NCBI GenBank assembly: GCA_964059195.1
Contig: CAXKWD010000007.1
Coordinates: 151,081,769-151,145,768 of the forward strand
Length of the DNA: 64,000 bases
Direction of reading: 5' to 3'
DNA from: Ectobius pallidus
Taxonomy: Eukaryota; Arthropoda; Insecta; Blattodea; Ectobiidae
Each line of letters starts with the position of its first letter. The stretch's first letter is position 1. Below the pieces are notes generated by a model. The model was given only the letters and a program-made list of their open reading frames with translations, ran no database searches and had not been told where the DNA came from. A program made the translations under genes and the position numbers. Below are positions 1 to 11,442 of this stretch, in pieces.

Positions 1-99
1 ACTACGCTACTACGTACCCCAGTTTGATCAAGCCTACTTATATTTACGACGTAAAACAATATTTCATAATAAAATTACGTAACTTAATTCATGCAATAT

Positions 100-447
100 A
101 GAAAACTGCATAATGATAAACTTCATGTCTTGTACTCTTCACCGGATATAGGAAAGGTAATTAAATCACTGAGGATGAAATGGGCGCATGGGGGAGGAAA
201 GACATAGACCTATCTCAAATGTATTGACTGGGAGACCCGAAGGAAAAAGACCACTTGGAAGACCTAGACGTTGGTGGGATGACAATATTAGGATGGATTT
301 AAGGGAAGTAGGATTTTTCGAGGGATGATTATATGGAGTTAGCACAGAATAGGGTTGAATGGCGGGCTCAGGTAAACGCGGCAATGAACCTTCGGGTTCT
401 ATAAAATAGATAGCATTCCTTTAAGCTTGCTGGGGAATGGTCTATTG
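100..447 (+). mobile_element. Non-LTR retrotransposon 3' end (GTAA-tailed family), part 1
   Basis: Degenerate reading frame with the C-terminal motif GRPEGKRPLGRPRR.. DDNIRMDLREVG, followed by the shared 3' tail. The copy is interrupted by the hAT element 448-1024 and resumes at 1025-1050, where the tail TTGAGTAAGT is found. Related copies lie at 17973-18255, 22925-23283, 32583-32977, 38369-38622, 54722-54788 and 10814-10857. Confidence 0.6.
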
Positions 448-524
448 CAGCGTTTTTCAACCTATGGTCCGCGGACCACTGATGGTCCGCGAAGATGGTG
501 CAGATGGTCCACAGACATAACAAA

Positions 525-570
<46 letters not shown>

Positions 571-1024
571 TAAATAAATAAAAAATAAAGCAAGTGGAAA
601 GTAAAGAAGTAAAAATTTTCACATAAAATGGACACTAGATGTCAAAGTTTTTAAAATCTTCGAAAATACAAATTTCCTTACTTTTCCAGTTACGAACCAC
701 AGTTTGAAACACCTATGGTTCCTTCTTTCATTCAAAACCCTGAAAAATAAGACTTTGTCGGAATTGTTATCAGAGGCGCTCTCTTAACAAGGATTTTATT
801 GTTAGAGGTGCCCGAGTGTCAATAACTGTGTTTCCGTCAATTTAAAAAAAGTATTTAGATTTATTTCGTTATAATGATTAATGACCTATAATTAATACCC
901 CCAAATATTAAGAATATAGGCCTACATATAGCCTACTTTTAAAAATGGGATGTAAAATTAGGGGTCCGTAATTTTTTTTAGACATTTTAGAGGTCCTCGG
1001 GTTCAAAAAGGTTGAGAAAAACGG
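448..1024. mobile_element. hAT-like nonautonomous element, 8-bp TSD gtctattg
   Basis: Ends CAGCGTTTTTCAACC.. and ..GGTTGAGAAAAACG are inverted. The 8-bp duplication gtctattg flanks it at 440-447 and 1025-1032 and interrupts the LINE tail. It contains an (AAT)n tract at 526-569. It is a relative of the shorter copy at 34399-34669, sharing the GGTCCGCGGACC palindromic block. Confidence 0.8.
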
Positions 1025-1826
1025 GTCTATTGCCATTGAGTAAGTGAGTAATTCATGCAATGTCAAAACGTTGTCAGTGTTAATAAATGCAATATTTTTA
1101 TTAATTATTTTGTTAAATAATTGATTTAAATAAAACTTCTAGCAGTTGAGTAAATAACCGCGGGTGGTCATCTGCTGGTATTTGATACAACGCTTCTTCC
1201 CATAGTATCCCTTGGTTATGGGATTGACAGTATATTCGCAAGTGATTATTCGCACATTTCTGCATCACCGCCATTTTGTTGCATACGGTGGTTACCTGAG
1301 GGTCTGGCAGCAGTCAGGATAGGAAGGGTTCGCTCAGGGGGGACCCGCCCCTCTCTGGACCCCTTCCATCAGTTACTTAAAGCAACTACAGTCAGCGGCG
1401 GCTCTAGAAGTTCTCCCAACCTTTTCACAACACCTTACTTTAAAATTAATGTAGGGTACAAGAAATAAAATGTGAGCCTAACCATTGTGTTAATTGTTTT
1501 CTCTGCAGTCCGGCGTGGGTTTATATAGCAATCAAAATCTTATATTATTCATTCGTGAAAAAAAAAACGTATCTGTAAAGTAAGTTCCCTCGTGATGTTA
1601 TACCTACAATAGAAAGCCACATGGCAGGGAACGGAAACCTCGAAATTAGTTACGGCAAGTTCCCGCTAAGTGCTAGATTAAGCGAATTCATGGGCGTCGG
1701 CATGGGGGGGGCAAGGGGGGCAACTGCCCCCCTCTGGATTGTCTTATGGAATAATTTATTTGTGGTACTCTTTGTCAACCTACAGTTGTTGCATGGAGAA
1801 TAACAAAAAATAGAATTACTTTATAA

Positions 1827-2253
1827 TAGGAATGGGTCCTCGATACTTTCGATACCTCGATACTCTCGATACTTGCATGGTATCGGCATCGAACGATACT
1901 TCAGAAAACTCGCTCGATACTTTTTCGATACTGCAATTCTGCAATTAAGAGAGAATGCTAGTATTTTTTAACAAAAACTTGTAAGTGGACTGTTTAAAAA
2001 ACTAATTTTAGTTTTATTGTAAAGTTTAAAAATAATTATAGGCTACTGATGATCTTAAATTTTGTCTCATTAAATATGCAGACTTAATTAATTTAGTTGG
2101 TATTACACAGTTCTCTCAAATTTTAATTTTTAATGTACCTATTTATAGAAACTGGAAATGTTGAAGGTATCGAGTATCGAAGTATCGAGTATCGAGGAAA
2201 AAATCATGTATCGGTATCGAGTATCGAGAAAATCTGGTATCGACCCATCCCTA
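1827..2253. mobile_element. hAT-like MITE rich in CGATAC repeats, TSD ctttataa
   Basis: Termini TAGGAATGGGTCC.. and ..GACCCATCCCTA are inverted. The perfect 8-bp duplication ctttataa lies at 1819-1826 and 2254-2261. Both ends carry arrays of TCGATAC in opposite orientation (1843-1935 and 2168-2243), so the element can fold back. Confidence 0.8.
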
Positions 2254-3410
2254 CTTTATAATGAGTTTAGCAAGTATTAACTAATTATAACTATAATATG
2301 TATTTATAATAATATCACACCAAGGTCGTTGCTCAAAAAAGCGTATTCTGTTAACTTAAAAAACTTTGTAGCCTCGTCGAATTCAGTTTGGGTTCAAAAT
2401 AACGATCCTGTTAACTAAGTGAATATTAATGTGTTTAGCCTAATCATTTGAAATTGAGGTCCGAAATTGATTTTTTTTTTATTGCGGGTTTGTTATGCCA
2501 AGGCTAAAGAAGAAGAGTGCTACGCAGCGACAATAAATTAAACCCAAAGCACTTCGAAATCTACCTCAGTCTGTAGGCTTGCCTAAAGGGATTTTTTTTA
2601 TTTTTAGATTTCTGGACAGAAGACGAGATGATAAAAGTTTACGTGTGTTGGATAAGAATATTTATCTGTCTATAGGGCCTATTACAAAAGTAATGGGTGC
2701 CCGAAATATTTCGCAGAAAATTATTGGAGTGGAACCGGAAAGCTGGAGCAGTCATTCCAGAAATGTGTTTGTAAGTTCTCCAGACTGCACGAGGTTCATT
2801 CATGCAAGTGCCGGAGACTTTAATATTGGCAGGTAATAAAATTCCTTCGCGACGCGGCACTGGACGATGCATCTCGCACGCGTCTAAATTTAAAATGACG
2901 CCCGCCCGCCCACCTTTACTGTGTCTAGACGTCTGGACCCAGGTCGACAAACTCCGCGATGCACAACAACAACGGTACGAAAATACTTTGCACTCCAAAA
3001 TTGCTTGCCTGTCCTGCTTCTAACATAAACAAGACACTGATTCTAGCCCTCGCCTTATGTTCAGTTTTTTCCCTTTAAATTACGGTAATAGGCTAATAGC
3101 CATCATTTTCTAAATTCATGCGTTTGTAGAGGTGCATATACGAGGAAGAATCAAATGAAAACAGGAATTATTTTTTTTCCAATCGGCGGTGCATGAGTGC
3201 CTACAGTGTAAACCAGAATAATTTTTCTCATGCGGTATCGAAGCACTTCCTATCTGATGGCATAAGTTCATTGAAGTGGGAGGGGGCTATGTAGAAAAAT
3301 AATGTACAAGCAAACATTCTTCCTGCAGAAAAATAGAGGAAAAAAAAATAATTGTGGTTTTCATTTGATTCTTCCTCGTATCTATCTTCCTTTATTATCC
3401 CACTGTCATT
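2254..3410. other. Intergenic; part of a dispersed repeat and a GC-rich patch
   Basis: 2487-2600 is an inverted copy of the start of the dispersed repeat at 21170-21900. 2840-2965 is a local GC- and CpG-rich patch with overlapping short ORFs on both strands, none convincing. Nothing else was recognised. Confidence 0.4.
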
Positions 3411-3655
3411 AGGGCCATCAAGGGGAGGTTTCTGCTACCGATGTGAATTTTGTTACGCTTATTTTCCGAGAGAGGACAGATGGACAGGTGGTAAGCCCAT
3501 CGCCTCACAGACCCCTGAGGAAAGTAAGGTATTACTTGGACTTGAAATGACTGATAAATTTTGTCTAGATGCTCAAATTTAGGCTTGGAGTTCTTTTACG
3601 TATCGACAGGGGTCACCCAGCTTAAAATCCCTCCCGGAAGACTCCGTGTTCTTAT
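3411..3655 (-). mobile_element. tRNA-derived SINE family B, head-truncated
   Basis: Matches the body of the SINE copies at 15671-16038 and 60955-61307, sharing GGAGTTCTTTTACGT and CCCGGAAGACTCCGTG. The tRNA-like head is missing at its right end. Confidence 0.6.
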
Positions 3656-3994
3656 TTTTAATATAAATTTCACATTCGAAAAAGCGCTTTTACTAAGGTA
3701 GTTGTATGCTTTCGATCATCTGAAGCTCAAACTCTCCCAGCTAACAAAACTTGTCAAAAAATCACGTACTTCAAGTTGAAACTTCGCTAGTATATCCTCG
3801 ATGTTCAGGTTCAAGAAATATTGTTAAGGAGAGTCAGTTTTTCCTTTACGTTTTCAAAATTATGAAAACTTGAAGAAAATTCTTGGATAATCACTTCAAT
3901 ATCCTCACAAAATTAGAAAGAAAATCATATGTTGTTCAACTCTTGATTATGTGGAAAATGTGAGTTTTTTTTTTTTTAATGCTACAATATTTAC

Positions 3995-4065
3995 GTAGTT
4001 TCTTTTATTTTCCTCGGGCCGCAATAACAACTTCCAAGGGCCGCCAGTTGGACAGGCCTGATGTT
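3995..4065. mobile_element. Solo hAT-type end
   Basis: GGGCCGC followed by GTTGGACAGGCCTG looks like one end of a Charlie/hAT-type element. No partner end was found. The rest of 3656-4414 has no recognisable feature. Confidence 0.35.
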
Positions 4066-4418
4066 CAAATCTCTAGACCGTATTAAGCAGTAGAAAGTTG
4101 ATTGTTTGTCCACCCCTGAGGGGGTTTATTGTTTTACTTGATGTCAGTGTTTTGTTGATACGGGAACCAGGCTCCATTAGATTGCTATTTGTTTGGTCAC
4201 GGTTCAGGAAATGTTCTCTCTTCTTTTGTTTTCTCGTAAAGAAGTTGTACTCGATTTTTTTCTCGATACAATCGATCGAGTGTTACTAAGTTACAGTGAA
4301 TACAAACATCTCAATGTATACATCCAGTGAATAACATTTTCTTTCCAATTCCACGTTACATAAACCATGGACTATTCGTGAATTTGTGAACTATGTAAAA
4401 GAAAAATAACTTGTGAAC

Positions 4419-4988
4419 GGTACCATAGTATTACTTCCTCTGCCCGCACCATAGGTAGGCCCATTATAGAGGAAGTATTATTTTTACCCTGAAATTCGAA
4501 ATTGAGTTTTTAACGTAAATACTCGTTTTCAGGGTCCCTGAATCTAAAAATACTACAGTAGAGTCCCGCTATTCCGAACTAATTGGGACCGAACACCGTT
4601 CGGTTTAGCGGGAATTCGGAATAGGTGGATTTCATGAATAATATCAACGTATCGACCTGTTAAGGCGTAAATTAAGTGCGGGAATTGTATAAATTGAGCC
4701 GACGGTACCACAGTATTACTTCCTCTGCCCGCACCATAGGTAGGCCTACTATAGAGGAAGTATTATTTTTACCCTGAAATTCGAAATTGAGTTTTTAACG
4801 TAAGTACTCGTTTTCAGGGTCCCTGAATCTAAAAATACTACAGTAGAGTCCCACTATTCCGAACTAATTGGGACCGAACGACGTTCGGTATAGCGGGAAT
4901 TCGGAATAGGTGGATTTTATTAATAATATCAACGTATCGACCTGTTAAGGCGTAAATTAAGTGCGGGAATTGTATAAATTGAGCCGAC
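4419..4988. repeat. Tandem duplication, 2 x 285 bp
   Basis: Units 4419-4703 and 4704-4988 differ at only a handful of positions by eye. Each contains the end of family K and the first about 148 bp of the pogo-like element, so the duplication happened after that element inserted. Confidence 0.85.
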
Positions 4989-5225
4989 ATGTGCTGTAAG
5001 TAACCAGCTTTCATTCCAATTTGGTTTCAGACGTTTTCATTAAGCTTAGGCTCTATGTATGTCTCGATTTAACTTCTTTGTATAACAATAAATGTACGTT
5101 TTTTCACGAACGTCTTTTTAATTTCTCCTGTTTTTAAGTTTAAAAAATCGGTATTTTTTCTAAACTCTATTCGGTATAGGCGGATTTTCGGAATAGCGGG
5201 GTTCGGAATTAGCGGAACTCTACTG
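4841..5225. mobile_element. pogo/Tigger-like MITE, TA duplication
   Basis: Starts CAGTAGAGTCCC.CTATTCCG and ends with the inverse, ..AGCGGAACTCTACTG, with TA on both sides (TA before 4841, TA at 5226-5227). A second left end at 4556 belongs to the tandem duplication. The terminal sequence resembles pogo/Tigger elements. No transposase is present. Confidence 0.7.
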
Positions 5226-5624
5226 TACTTTCAAAAACATGTCTATTGTGTGTGTGTCGTTGAACAGGGATGTGACACAAGATTAGTGACGACTTTCTGT
5301 TACTTTTACTAACATTTTTATGAAAACAAAATCGTGTTTCGCGGTTTCCCCGAAAATTGCATTAACGATTTTTCGCAGAATTCTTCTGAAGGGTAGTTAT
5401 AAGCCATCCACTGTTTGTAGAAACTCAGTCTTGTCTGGTGAACAATAAAACATTACATCGGGTTGAAACAACTGAGTACAGCCCTCTTTGCAATATGACC
5501 TCTTATTCTATATCAGAATGTGAACTGAGATGACCCACTAAGGTGTCTCTTACGAAACATAATCATTCTGGATGGATATAAATGCATTCATGAACCACAG
5601 ACTATTGTCTCTGTTAGACATTAC

Positions 5625-6187
5625 ATGAGAATATTGTAGGAGAAAAATTCCTCTGACACTGAGATTTGAACCCCCATGCCACTGCTCTTTCAACTGAGCT
5701 AAGACAGAGTTCACTTCACAGCACCAGATGGAACCTCTGTCCTATGACTGATTACCCTTAATGGTCTACCTCACTAACAGTCAAGTTATGTCATATGCAG
5801 TACTGTGAGGCACACTAATTAGTTATTTTGTGACTGGGCTTCCACTGTTATTGTACAGTTAACATTCAAGATGGATATAGCACTCGTGAACCTCAGATTA
5901 TTCTCTCTGTTGGACATTAGATGAGAATATTGTAGGAGAAAAATTCCTCTGACACTGAGATTTAAAGCCCGGTCACAAAAATCACACAGTAGGCCTACTG
6001 CATATGACATAACTTGTCTGTCAGTGAGGTAGACCTTTAAGGACAATCAATCATAGGAGAGAGGTTCCATCTGACATTATGAAGTAAACTCTGGCTTATT
6101 TCAGTTGGTAGAGCAGTGGCACGGATAGCCAAGGTCCTGTGTTCAAATCCCAGTGTCAGAGGAATTTTTCTGCTATAATATTCTCAT
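5625..6187. mobile_element. tRNA-headed palindromic repeat family G
   Basis: A reverse tRNA-like head (5642-5712), a core, a second partial reverse head (5924-5975) and a forward tRNA-like head (6091-6165). The outer ends TGAGAATATT.TAGGAGAAAAATTCC are inverted copies. Box A is the GGTAGAGC type and box B the GTTCAAATCCC type. The cleaner relative is 40967-41400. Confidence 0.65.
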
Positions 6188-6335
6188 AATAATTCTGCTT
6201 ATGTTCAGGATTCTGATAATAAATCTGCATTTTGCTTAGAAATCCGGACGCTATTTCAGGTGACATGCTTTCCGACTGGTGTGTCTTCTTTGCAGCGCTG
6301 TAGTAATTATCATGCAGAAGTCTTCTTATTTGATC

Positions 6336-6646
6336 GGGGGTCGCCGTAGCATAGTGGTTGAAACGCTGCGCTACAAACCGAAAGGTCGCGGGTTCTATTC
6401 CCGATGAGGTCGTTGAGATTTTTCAATTGGCCTAATCCTTCTGGTGGCACTATGGTCCTGGGGTCGACTCAGCCTCTAACAGAAACGAGTACCAGGAGAA
6501 ATCCTGGGGGTAAAGGCGGCCGGTGCGTAAGGCTGACAACCTTACCACCTTCATGTGCCGAATATCCAAAATCTGGGAGCCTCAACCTCCTGGAACCCTC
6601 TGGGCCTCCATGACCTTTATAGGGATCACTTTACCTTTACCTTTAC
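6336..6646 (+). mobile_element. tRNA-derived SINE family A, 14-bp TSD
   Basis: tRNA-like head with A box GTAGCATAGTGGTTG and B box GGTTCTATTCCC, a body, and a tail of CTTTAC repeats. The 14-bp duplication cttcttatttgatc lies at 6322-6335 and 6647-6660. Copies: 48952-49243 (minus) and a tail fragment at 46328-46366. Confidence 0.85.
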
Positions 6647-6760
6647 CTTCTTATTTGATCAAAGATAACGGTCAAGCATGCATGTCTTTTGTTTTCGGTA
6701 ATCTGAGATGTCGATGTTAAGAATTAAAAGCTGGAAGCTTTGGACGACACGTGTCAAACA

Positions 6761-6909
6761 GCCAGGCTTCTTCTTGAGCCCCTCAGGTCAAAGAGCAAAG
6801 TTAAAGGCTTGAATCCTCACACGGGACAGGAAAGAAAATCAGAACTGGATGAACTCTATCTTGTCTAGTCCCAGTCCAAACGTGCAGCTTGCAACCGTCA
6901 ATTTGCAAG
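6761..6909 (+). repeat. Short dispersed repeat, two direct copies
   Basis: About 150 bp from GGCTTCTTCTTGAGCCCC to TTTGCAAGTAGAATCAA, repeated at 9432-9589 with roughly 90% identity by eye. No tRNA head or inverted ends were seen. Confidence 0.6.
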
Positions 6910-7065
6910 TAGAATCAAAGCCACTTATAGTTATTTAGGATGTAAGACTTTATAGATCTTAACAGACAAGCACGAAGTTAACAAAACGATCGGTTGCGGA
7001 AAGGAAAATAATTTCAGTTAGCTTTTGCTTAGAATAGTAGAAAAAAACATTTTTTAGTACTGTAC

Positions 7066-8612
7066 ACGCTCTCTAAAACAGCTGCTTATCGGACTGGCAA
7101 CACGCCGAAAAGCTGCACTTTAAAGGACAAGTCCGCTAAAATTGCATAAAAGTGCATTCAAACTGCATTCAAAATGCAATTTTAGCGGCCTTGTCCTTTA
7201 AAGTCGTCATGGCAATCTATAAACAAAACCCAGACGGCATTGACCAGTCACACCAACTTTAACATGTATTTACGCATATAATTGGTCATAAAACAACAAA
7301 TTTAAGCCAACAAGTTTCTTTATGATAATAAGAAACTTTACCAGGATTTTTCGCAAAACACGGTAGCCCACTTCATCACATGACAACAAATATAAGCCAA
7401 CAACTTTTCGCATTTTGGTTCACTTGAAAAACATTCCTTACCATGGACGAACAGCATTTAAATGCTGTAATATATCCCTTCTCATAGCCTATTTCTGCCG
7501 TGAAGTTGCTGGTAGCAGCTCCAATTCAATGTTTCTGGCTTGGATTGAAATTTCCTCGGTATTATCATTTATATTTTCACAAGCTTTTCATAAATACTAG
7601 TTGGTATGCAATATTGTTTACAAACAAGGAACTCATATATTATGCATCTGTACTACCACATTTGTTATTGCTACGTACGGTCATTGTTGTTTTATGATCT
7701 AGATGGCCATGACCAGATAGGTCTAACTTAAAGAAATGACTGACTGCCTTTCATTATAATTAATTATACGGTATTTTTGTTTTATTTCATATAATTTATA
7801 GAACTTTTACTAAAAAATATTGTATGCACCACGTACGCAAAAACTTTAGCGGACTCATCCAGTATTTCAGCCTCGGCCGCTATACTAGATTCGTCCGCTA
7901 AAGCGTTATTTTGCGTACTTGATACATAAATAGCTATTTTAGCACACACTCTCTAAAACAGCTGCTTATCGGACTGGTAACAGGCCGAAAAATTGCATTT
8001 TAGCAACCAAGGCCGCTAAAATTGCATAAAAGTGCATTCAAATCGCAGTTTTATCGGCCTAGTATTCTAAAGTCGTCATGGCAATCTATAAACAAAATCC
8101 AGATGGCATCGACCAGTCACACCAACTTTATCATGGATTTAAGCACATATTTGGTCATATAACAATTAATATAAGCCAACAACTTTTCACATCTTCGTTC
8201 ACAAGAGAAACATTGCTTACCATGGATGCACCAGCATTTAATTGCAATATATACCTTCTCATAGTTTACTGCTGCCGTGATGTTGTTGGCTCCAATCCAA
8301 TGTTTCTGGCTTGGATTGAAATTTCCTCGGGATTATCACATTTTCACAAGCTTTTCATAAATACTAATTCATTATGCATTATTGTTTACCAAAAGCGACT
8401 CATTATATTATAACGCATCTATACTGCATATCGTATTGGTACGTACTGTTCATTGTTGTTCGGCGATTCAGGTGGCTGTGGGAATATGACGTTAACAAAT
8501 GGCTGACTACCTTTCATTATAATTAATTATACGGTATTTTTTTATTTCATATAATTTAGAGACCTTTTACTAAGAAATATCCTATGCACCACATACGCAA
8601 AAACTTTATTTT
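7066..8612 (+). repeat. Tandem duplication, period 880 bp
   Basis: The segment beginning CTCTAAAACAGCTGC at 7071 recurs at 7951, and similarity continues to TATGCACCAC.TACGC at both ends. The second unit is shorter and diverged. ORFs inside are not conserved between copies, so they are not treated as genes. Each unit starts with a small inverted repeat carrying TTTAGCGG. Confidence 0.75.
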
Positions 8613-8639
8613 GTTAAACTGTATTTTGTTAAAAATTGT

Positions 8640-9077
8640 CCCTGCAATACGACCGCTTATTCTACATCAAAATGTGAAGTGGGAAAATGATATTTTCCAT
8701 GTCGAGGGTAGAGAAAGTTATGTGATTACTTTATTTTCGTGGATTTTATTCTTCAAGAATTATTTTCACAAATGTATTAATTACATCAATAGTATCAGAA
8801 CTTGTTAAAGCCCAGTATTATAATATAGTTTCCAAAGCCCTATGTGAACACCGTAAACAATACTTTCGTTATGTAAACAATTGACAGCATAACTCTCTAA
8901 CTGTGCCTGATTTCACATTTCCGACTTTTCTCGTTGATTTTCCAAAAATTTTCTTTCATACAAATATTGTCCTGACAATTAGTAACACAACAAAATAAAA
9001 ATCAGCCAAATCGGTCGAGCCGTTCTCAAGTGATGCGGCAACAACCATTTTGGCAAGTCTTTTTATTAATATAGATA
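8640..9077. repeat. Dispersed repeat fragment
   Basis: Shares GGTAGAGAAAGTTATGTGA and the following about 60 bp with 52056-52130. It ends in TTTTTATTAATATAGATAC, a typical close for Helitron-like insect repeats. Class uncertain. Confidence 0.4.
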
Positions 9078-9085
9078 CACGATAA

Positions 9086-9174
<89 letters not shown>

Positions 9175-9183
9175 ATAATAATA
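9086..9183. repeat. (AGT)n microsatellite, about 98 bp
   Basis: Nearly uninterrupted AGT triplets ending in AAT triplets. Confidence 0.95.
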
Positions 9184-9431
9184 GGCCTGGTATTTCTAGT
9201 GGTTAAAATGAATTGGATAATTATTTATTTGTACGAAAAGGAAAAAGAACGACAGTGACATCTGGTGATATCCTCAATAATCTCTATAACGTACTAGCAC
9301 CTTTTTCTTTGCCCATAACGGGCTTGCACCTTCCTTTTTGCAGCCCAGCTTGTACAATGGAATTTTACATAGACGAAGAAAATTCTGTTAAACAACGATT
9401 CAAAATACCATAGAGAATTAATCGCTGTCAA

Positions 9432-9589
9432 ACAGGCTTCTTCTTGAGCCCCTCAGGTCAAAGAGCTACAGTTAAGGGCTTGAATCCTCACACGGGACAG
9501 GAAAGAAAATCAGAACCGGATGAACTATATCTTATCTAGTCCCAGTCCATCTGTGCAGCATGCAACCGTCAATTTGCAAGTAGAATCAA
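9432..9589 (+). repeat. Second copy of the short repeat at 6761-6909
   Basis: Same boundaries and orientation as the first copy. 9600-9832 between it and the next element shows nothing recognisable. Confidence 0.6.
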
Positions 9590-9832
9590 TGCCCATTAAC
9601 GTTTTTTGAAGTTCTATTACTAATATTCAAATAGGATACGGTTGAAGACTACAAAGGAAAATCAATCAAAGTCACATATTTCTCATTTTGAGTAAATTTA
9701 AGGCAAATGTGATAAATGATGTTACAAAGAAAGTATTATGAATCATTGCAGGGAGCATGGGAGGGCCTTGCCCTTTTGGAAATTTTGTTTTCACATAAAT
9801 CGATAAAGTAAATGACTATAAGTAGGGCAAGG

Positions 9833-10551
9833 CATTTAATGACCATAAAATAGTGAAAAAATGCAAAATAAAAGATGCATAGTGAAAAATAGTGAAAAAA
9901 TTACACAAAATTTAAAAAATGGCCAGTAAATTTTCCATTATTTGTTATATTTAGTTTTTTTTAGGTAATTAATTGCTAAAAGCAATTTAACAGATGAAAG
10001 TGCGTTATTTATGAATTTACAACATAAAACACCCTTATTTTATTACTAAAAGTAAGTAAATCTATACTACTTGGACACACTTAGCAAAAAACATTCTTTC
10101 TGAACTAGCATGGCCATCAAATTGCCCCTAGCAAATATGTGCCATTTATAAAGAAAGAAAAAACTCTTTATTACTACAGGACAAACTGCTTTGGTGGTTA
10201 CAACAAACCTGAATTAAAATTAACTATGAATACTTGGCGGAGATTCTCAAATAAAAATGATTGTCTGTTGTCTGAAAGTAACGATTTGTATCTCCACTGA
10301 AATATGACATAAAATGCCGAAAAAGATCTAAAAATCCCGAAAATGATCTTAAAATGCAGAAAATGACCTAAAAATTGCCCAAAAATTACCTTTCTCTTGA
10401 AAATGGCTAAAAATGCAAAATAAAGCAAAATAATGCGAAAACAAATTGCCATTATTTAATCAATTATTTCATGATACATATTTCTATACATTCGAGCTAT
10501 CTTTTAACCTTCATATAAAAAAGATGCAAAATCATAAAATGCCTTGCCCTA
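9833..10551. mobile_element. hAT-like element, TAGGGCAAGGCATTT family
   Basis: Ends TAGGGCAAGGCATTTAATG and ..AAAATGCCTTGCCCTA are inverted. The interior shares the block around TTTAATCAATTATTTCATG with 22029-22822 and 14390-15245. No clear 8-bp duplication remains at this copy. Confidence 0.65.
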
Positions 10552-10607
10552 AATCTATATGCAAATATTCAAAACTATTAATACTCAACAAGCTAAAAAT
10601 CCGACTT

Positions 10608-10786
10608 CGACCGCTCGCCTTCCATCAAGGATCGAATCTCGGTGGATCCATGTGGAATTTGTGGTGGACAAAATAAGGTCGGGGCAAGTTTTCTCGGGGT
10701 GCTCCGTTTCCCCTGCCATATATCATTCCATCGGAGCTCCATTCATCATACTATTGGTTGCAATAAAGGAATTTATTTAAAATTCG
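10608..10786 (+). mobile_element. SINE-like fragment with box-B-type sequence
   Basis: CATCAAGGATCGAATCTCG followed by an insect-SINE-like body (TTTTCTCGGGGTGCTCCG..CCCTGCCATATATCATTCCA). The head is truncated. Confidence 0.45.
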
Positions 10787-10813
10787 ACTTCGACGTTCAT
10801 TTCTCCAATTTTT

Positions 10814-10857
10814 GCTGAGGAATTGTCAATTTCCATTGAGTAAGTAAGTAAGTAAGT
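10814..10857 (+). mobile_element. LINE tail fragment with (GTAA)n
   Basis: TGCTGAGGAATTGTC then CCATTGAGTAAGTAAGTAAG is the extreme 3' end of the GTAA-tailed LINE family. Confidence 0.6.
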
Positions 10858-10975
10858 TTAATTTATAAAAATTGTATGATTTCCTTAAGTTTGGTTGCTA
10901 ATTGTAACAGTAATAATAATAACAATAATGAAAGTAAATTATATAATACTAATAATAGCAATAATGAAAGTAAAT

Positions 10976-10976
10976 A

Positions 10977-11022
<46 letters not shown>
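10976..11022. repeat. (AAT)n microsatellite
   Basis: Uninterrupted AAT triplets. The poly-Leu ORF over it on the other strand is not a gene. Confidence 0.95.
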
Positions 11023-11059
11023 CTCATCAGCCCTATAAGTATACATCCCCGGAGTCGCG

Positions 11060-11222
11060 TTGAACCCAATGGGTCGCCTAGGGGCTAGGGGAATCCATGA
11101 ATGCTGGACTGCAATATTCAGGAGGCAGTGGCCATTGTTGTTCAGTGATGTGAGACGTTACTGTCTGGATAAACGTCTTCTAGAGGTCGGTGGTGTCCTG
11201 TACCAGCTTAAAGTAAGTAGCT
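11060..11222 (+). CDS. Candidate exon, unknown product
   Basis: The open frame with ATG at 11069 (PMGRLGARGIHECW.. to ..GGVLYQLK) ends at a sequence that would make a good donor (AA followed by GTAAGT near 11213). It is more GC-rich than its surroundings and begins just after an (AAT)n tract. There is no homology I can name and no joining exon was found. Confidence 0.15.
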
Positions 11223-11442
11223 TGAAAGATGTACCCCAGGGTATCCCCTTAACTTTAAATGCACTATCCTAATAGAATTTACTATATGCATATCATCTTA
11301 ACATCAATGTAGAAAAATTTACCTATAGTGAAATCCTTTTCTCTCTGTTCTATTCAACAAACTCTGATAAAATTGTTATCGTTAGAAGGATAATTTTATT
11401 AGTTCCCAACAAAAGTGGTGACGTTAGGAAAACATTTTCACT

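Larger units (their letters stand above)
4415..5520 (-). repeat. Dispersed repeat family K copy hosting a pogo-like MITE
   Basis: This is the inverted relative of 24430-25005 and 48865-49560, sharing the end ACTTCCTCTGCCCG, the CCCTGAATC..AAAATAC block, a TG-rich stretch and the CCACTGTTTG end. It is split by the MITE 4841-5225 and by a 285-bp tandem duplication. Confidence 0.6.

Noticed and set aside
2639..2998. 119-codon minus-strand ORF
   Set aside because: No motif or splice support. It overlaps ORFs of similar quality on the other strand and a GC-rich patch.
8078..8413. 111-codon ORF
   Set aside because: It lies in the second unit of the 880-bp tandem duplication and the frame is not kept in the first unit.
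9086..9183. CRISPR-like periodic array
   Set aside because: Simple AGT triplets with no spacers. No array of repeats with unique spacers exists in the window.
10863..11069. Poly-Leu ORF; similar poly-Leu and poly-Ile ORFs at 368-622 and 13197-13434
   Set aside because: Translations of AAT/ATT microsatellites.
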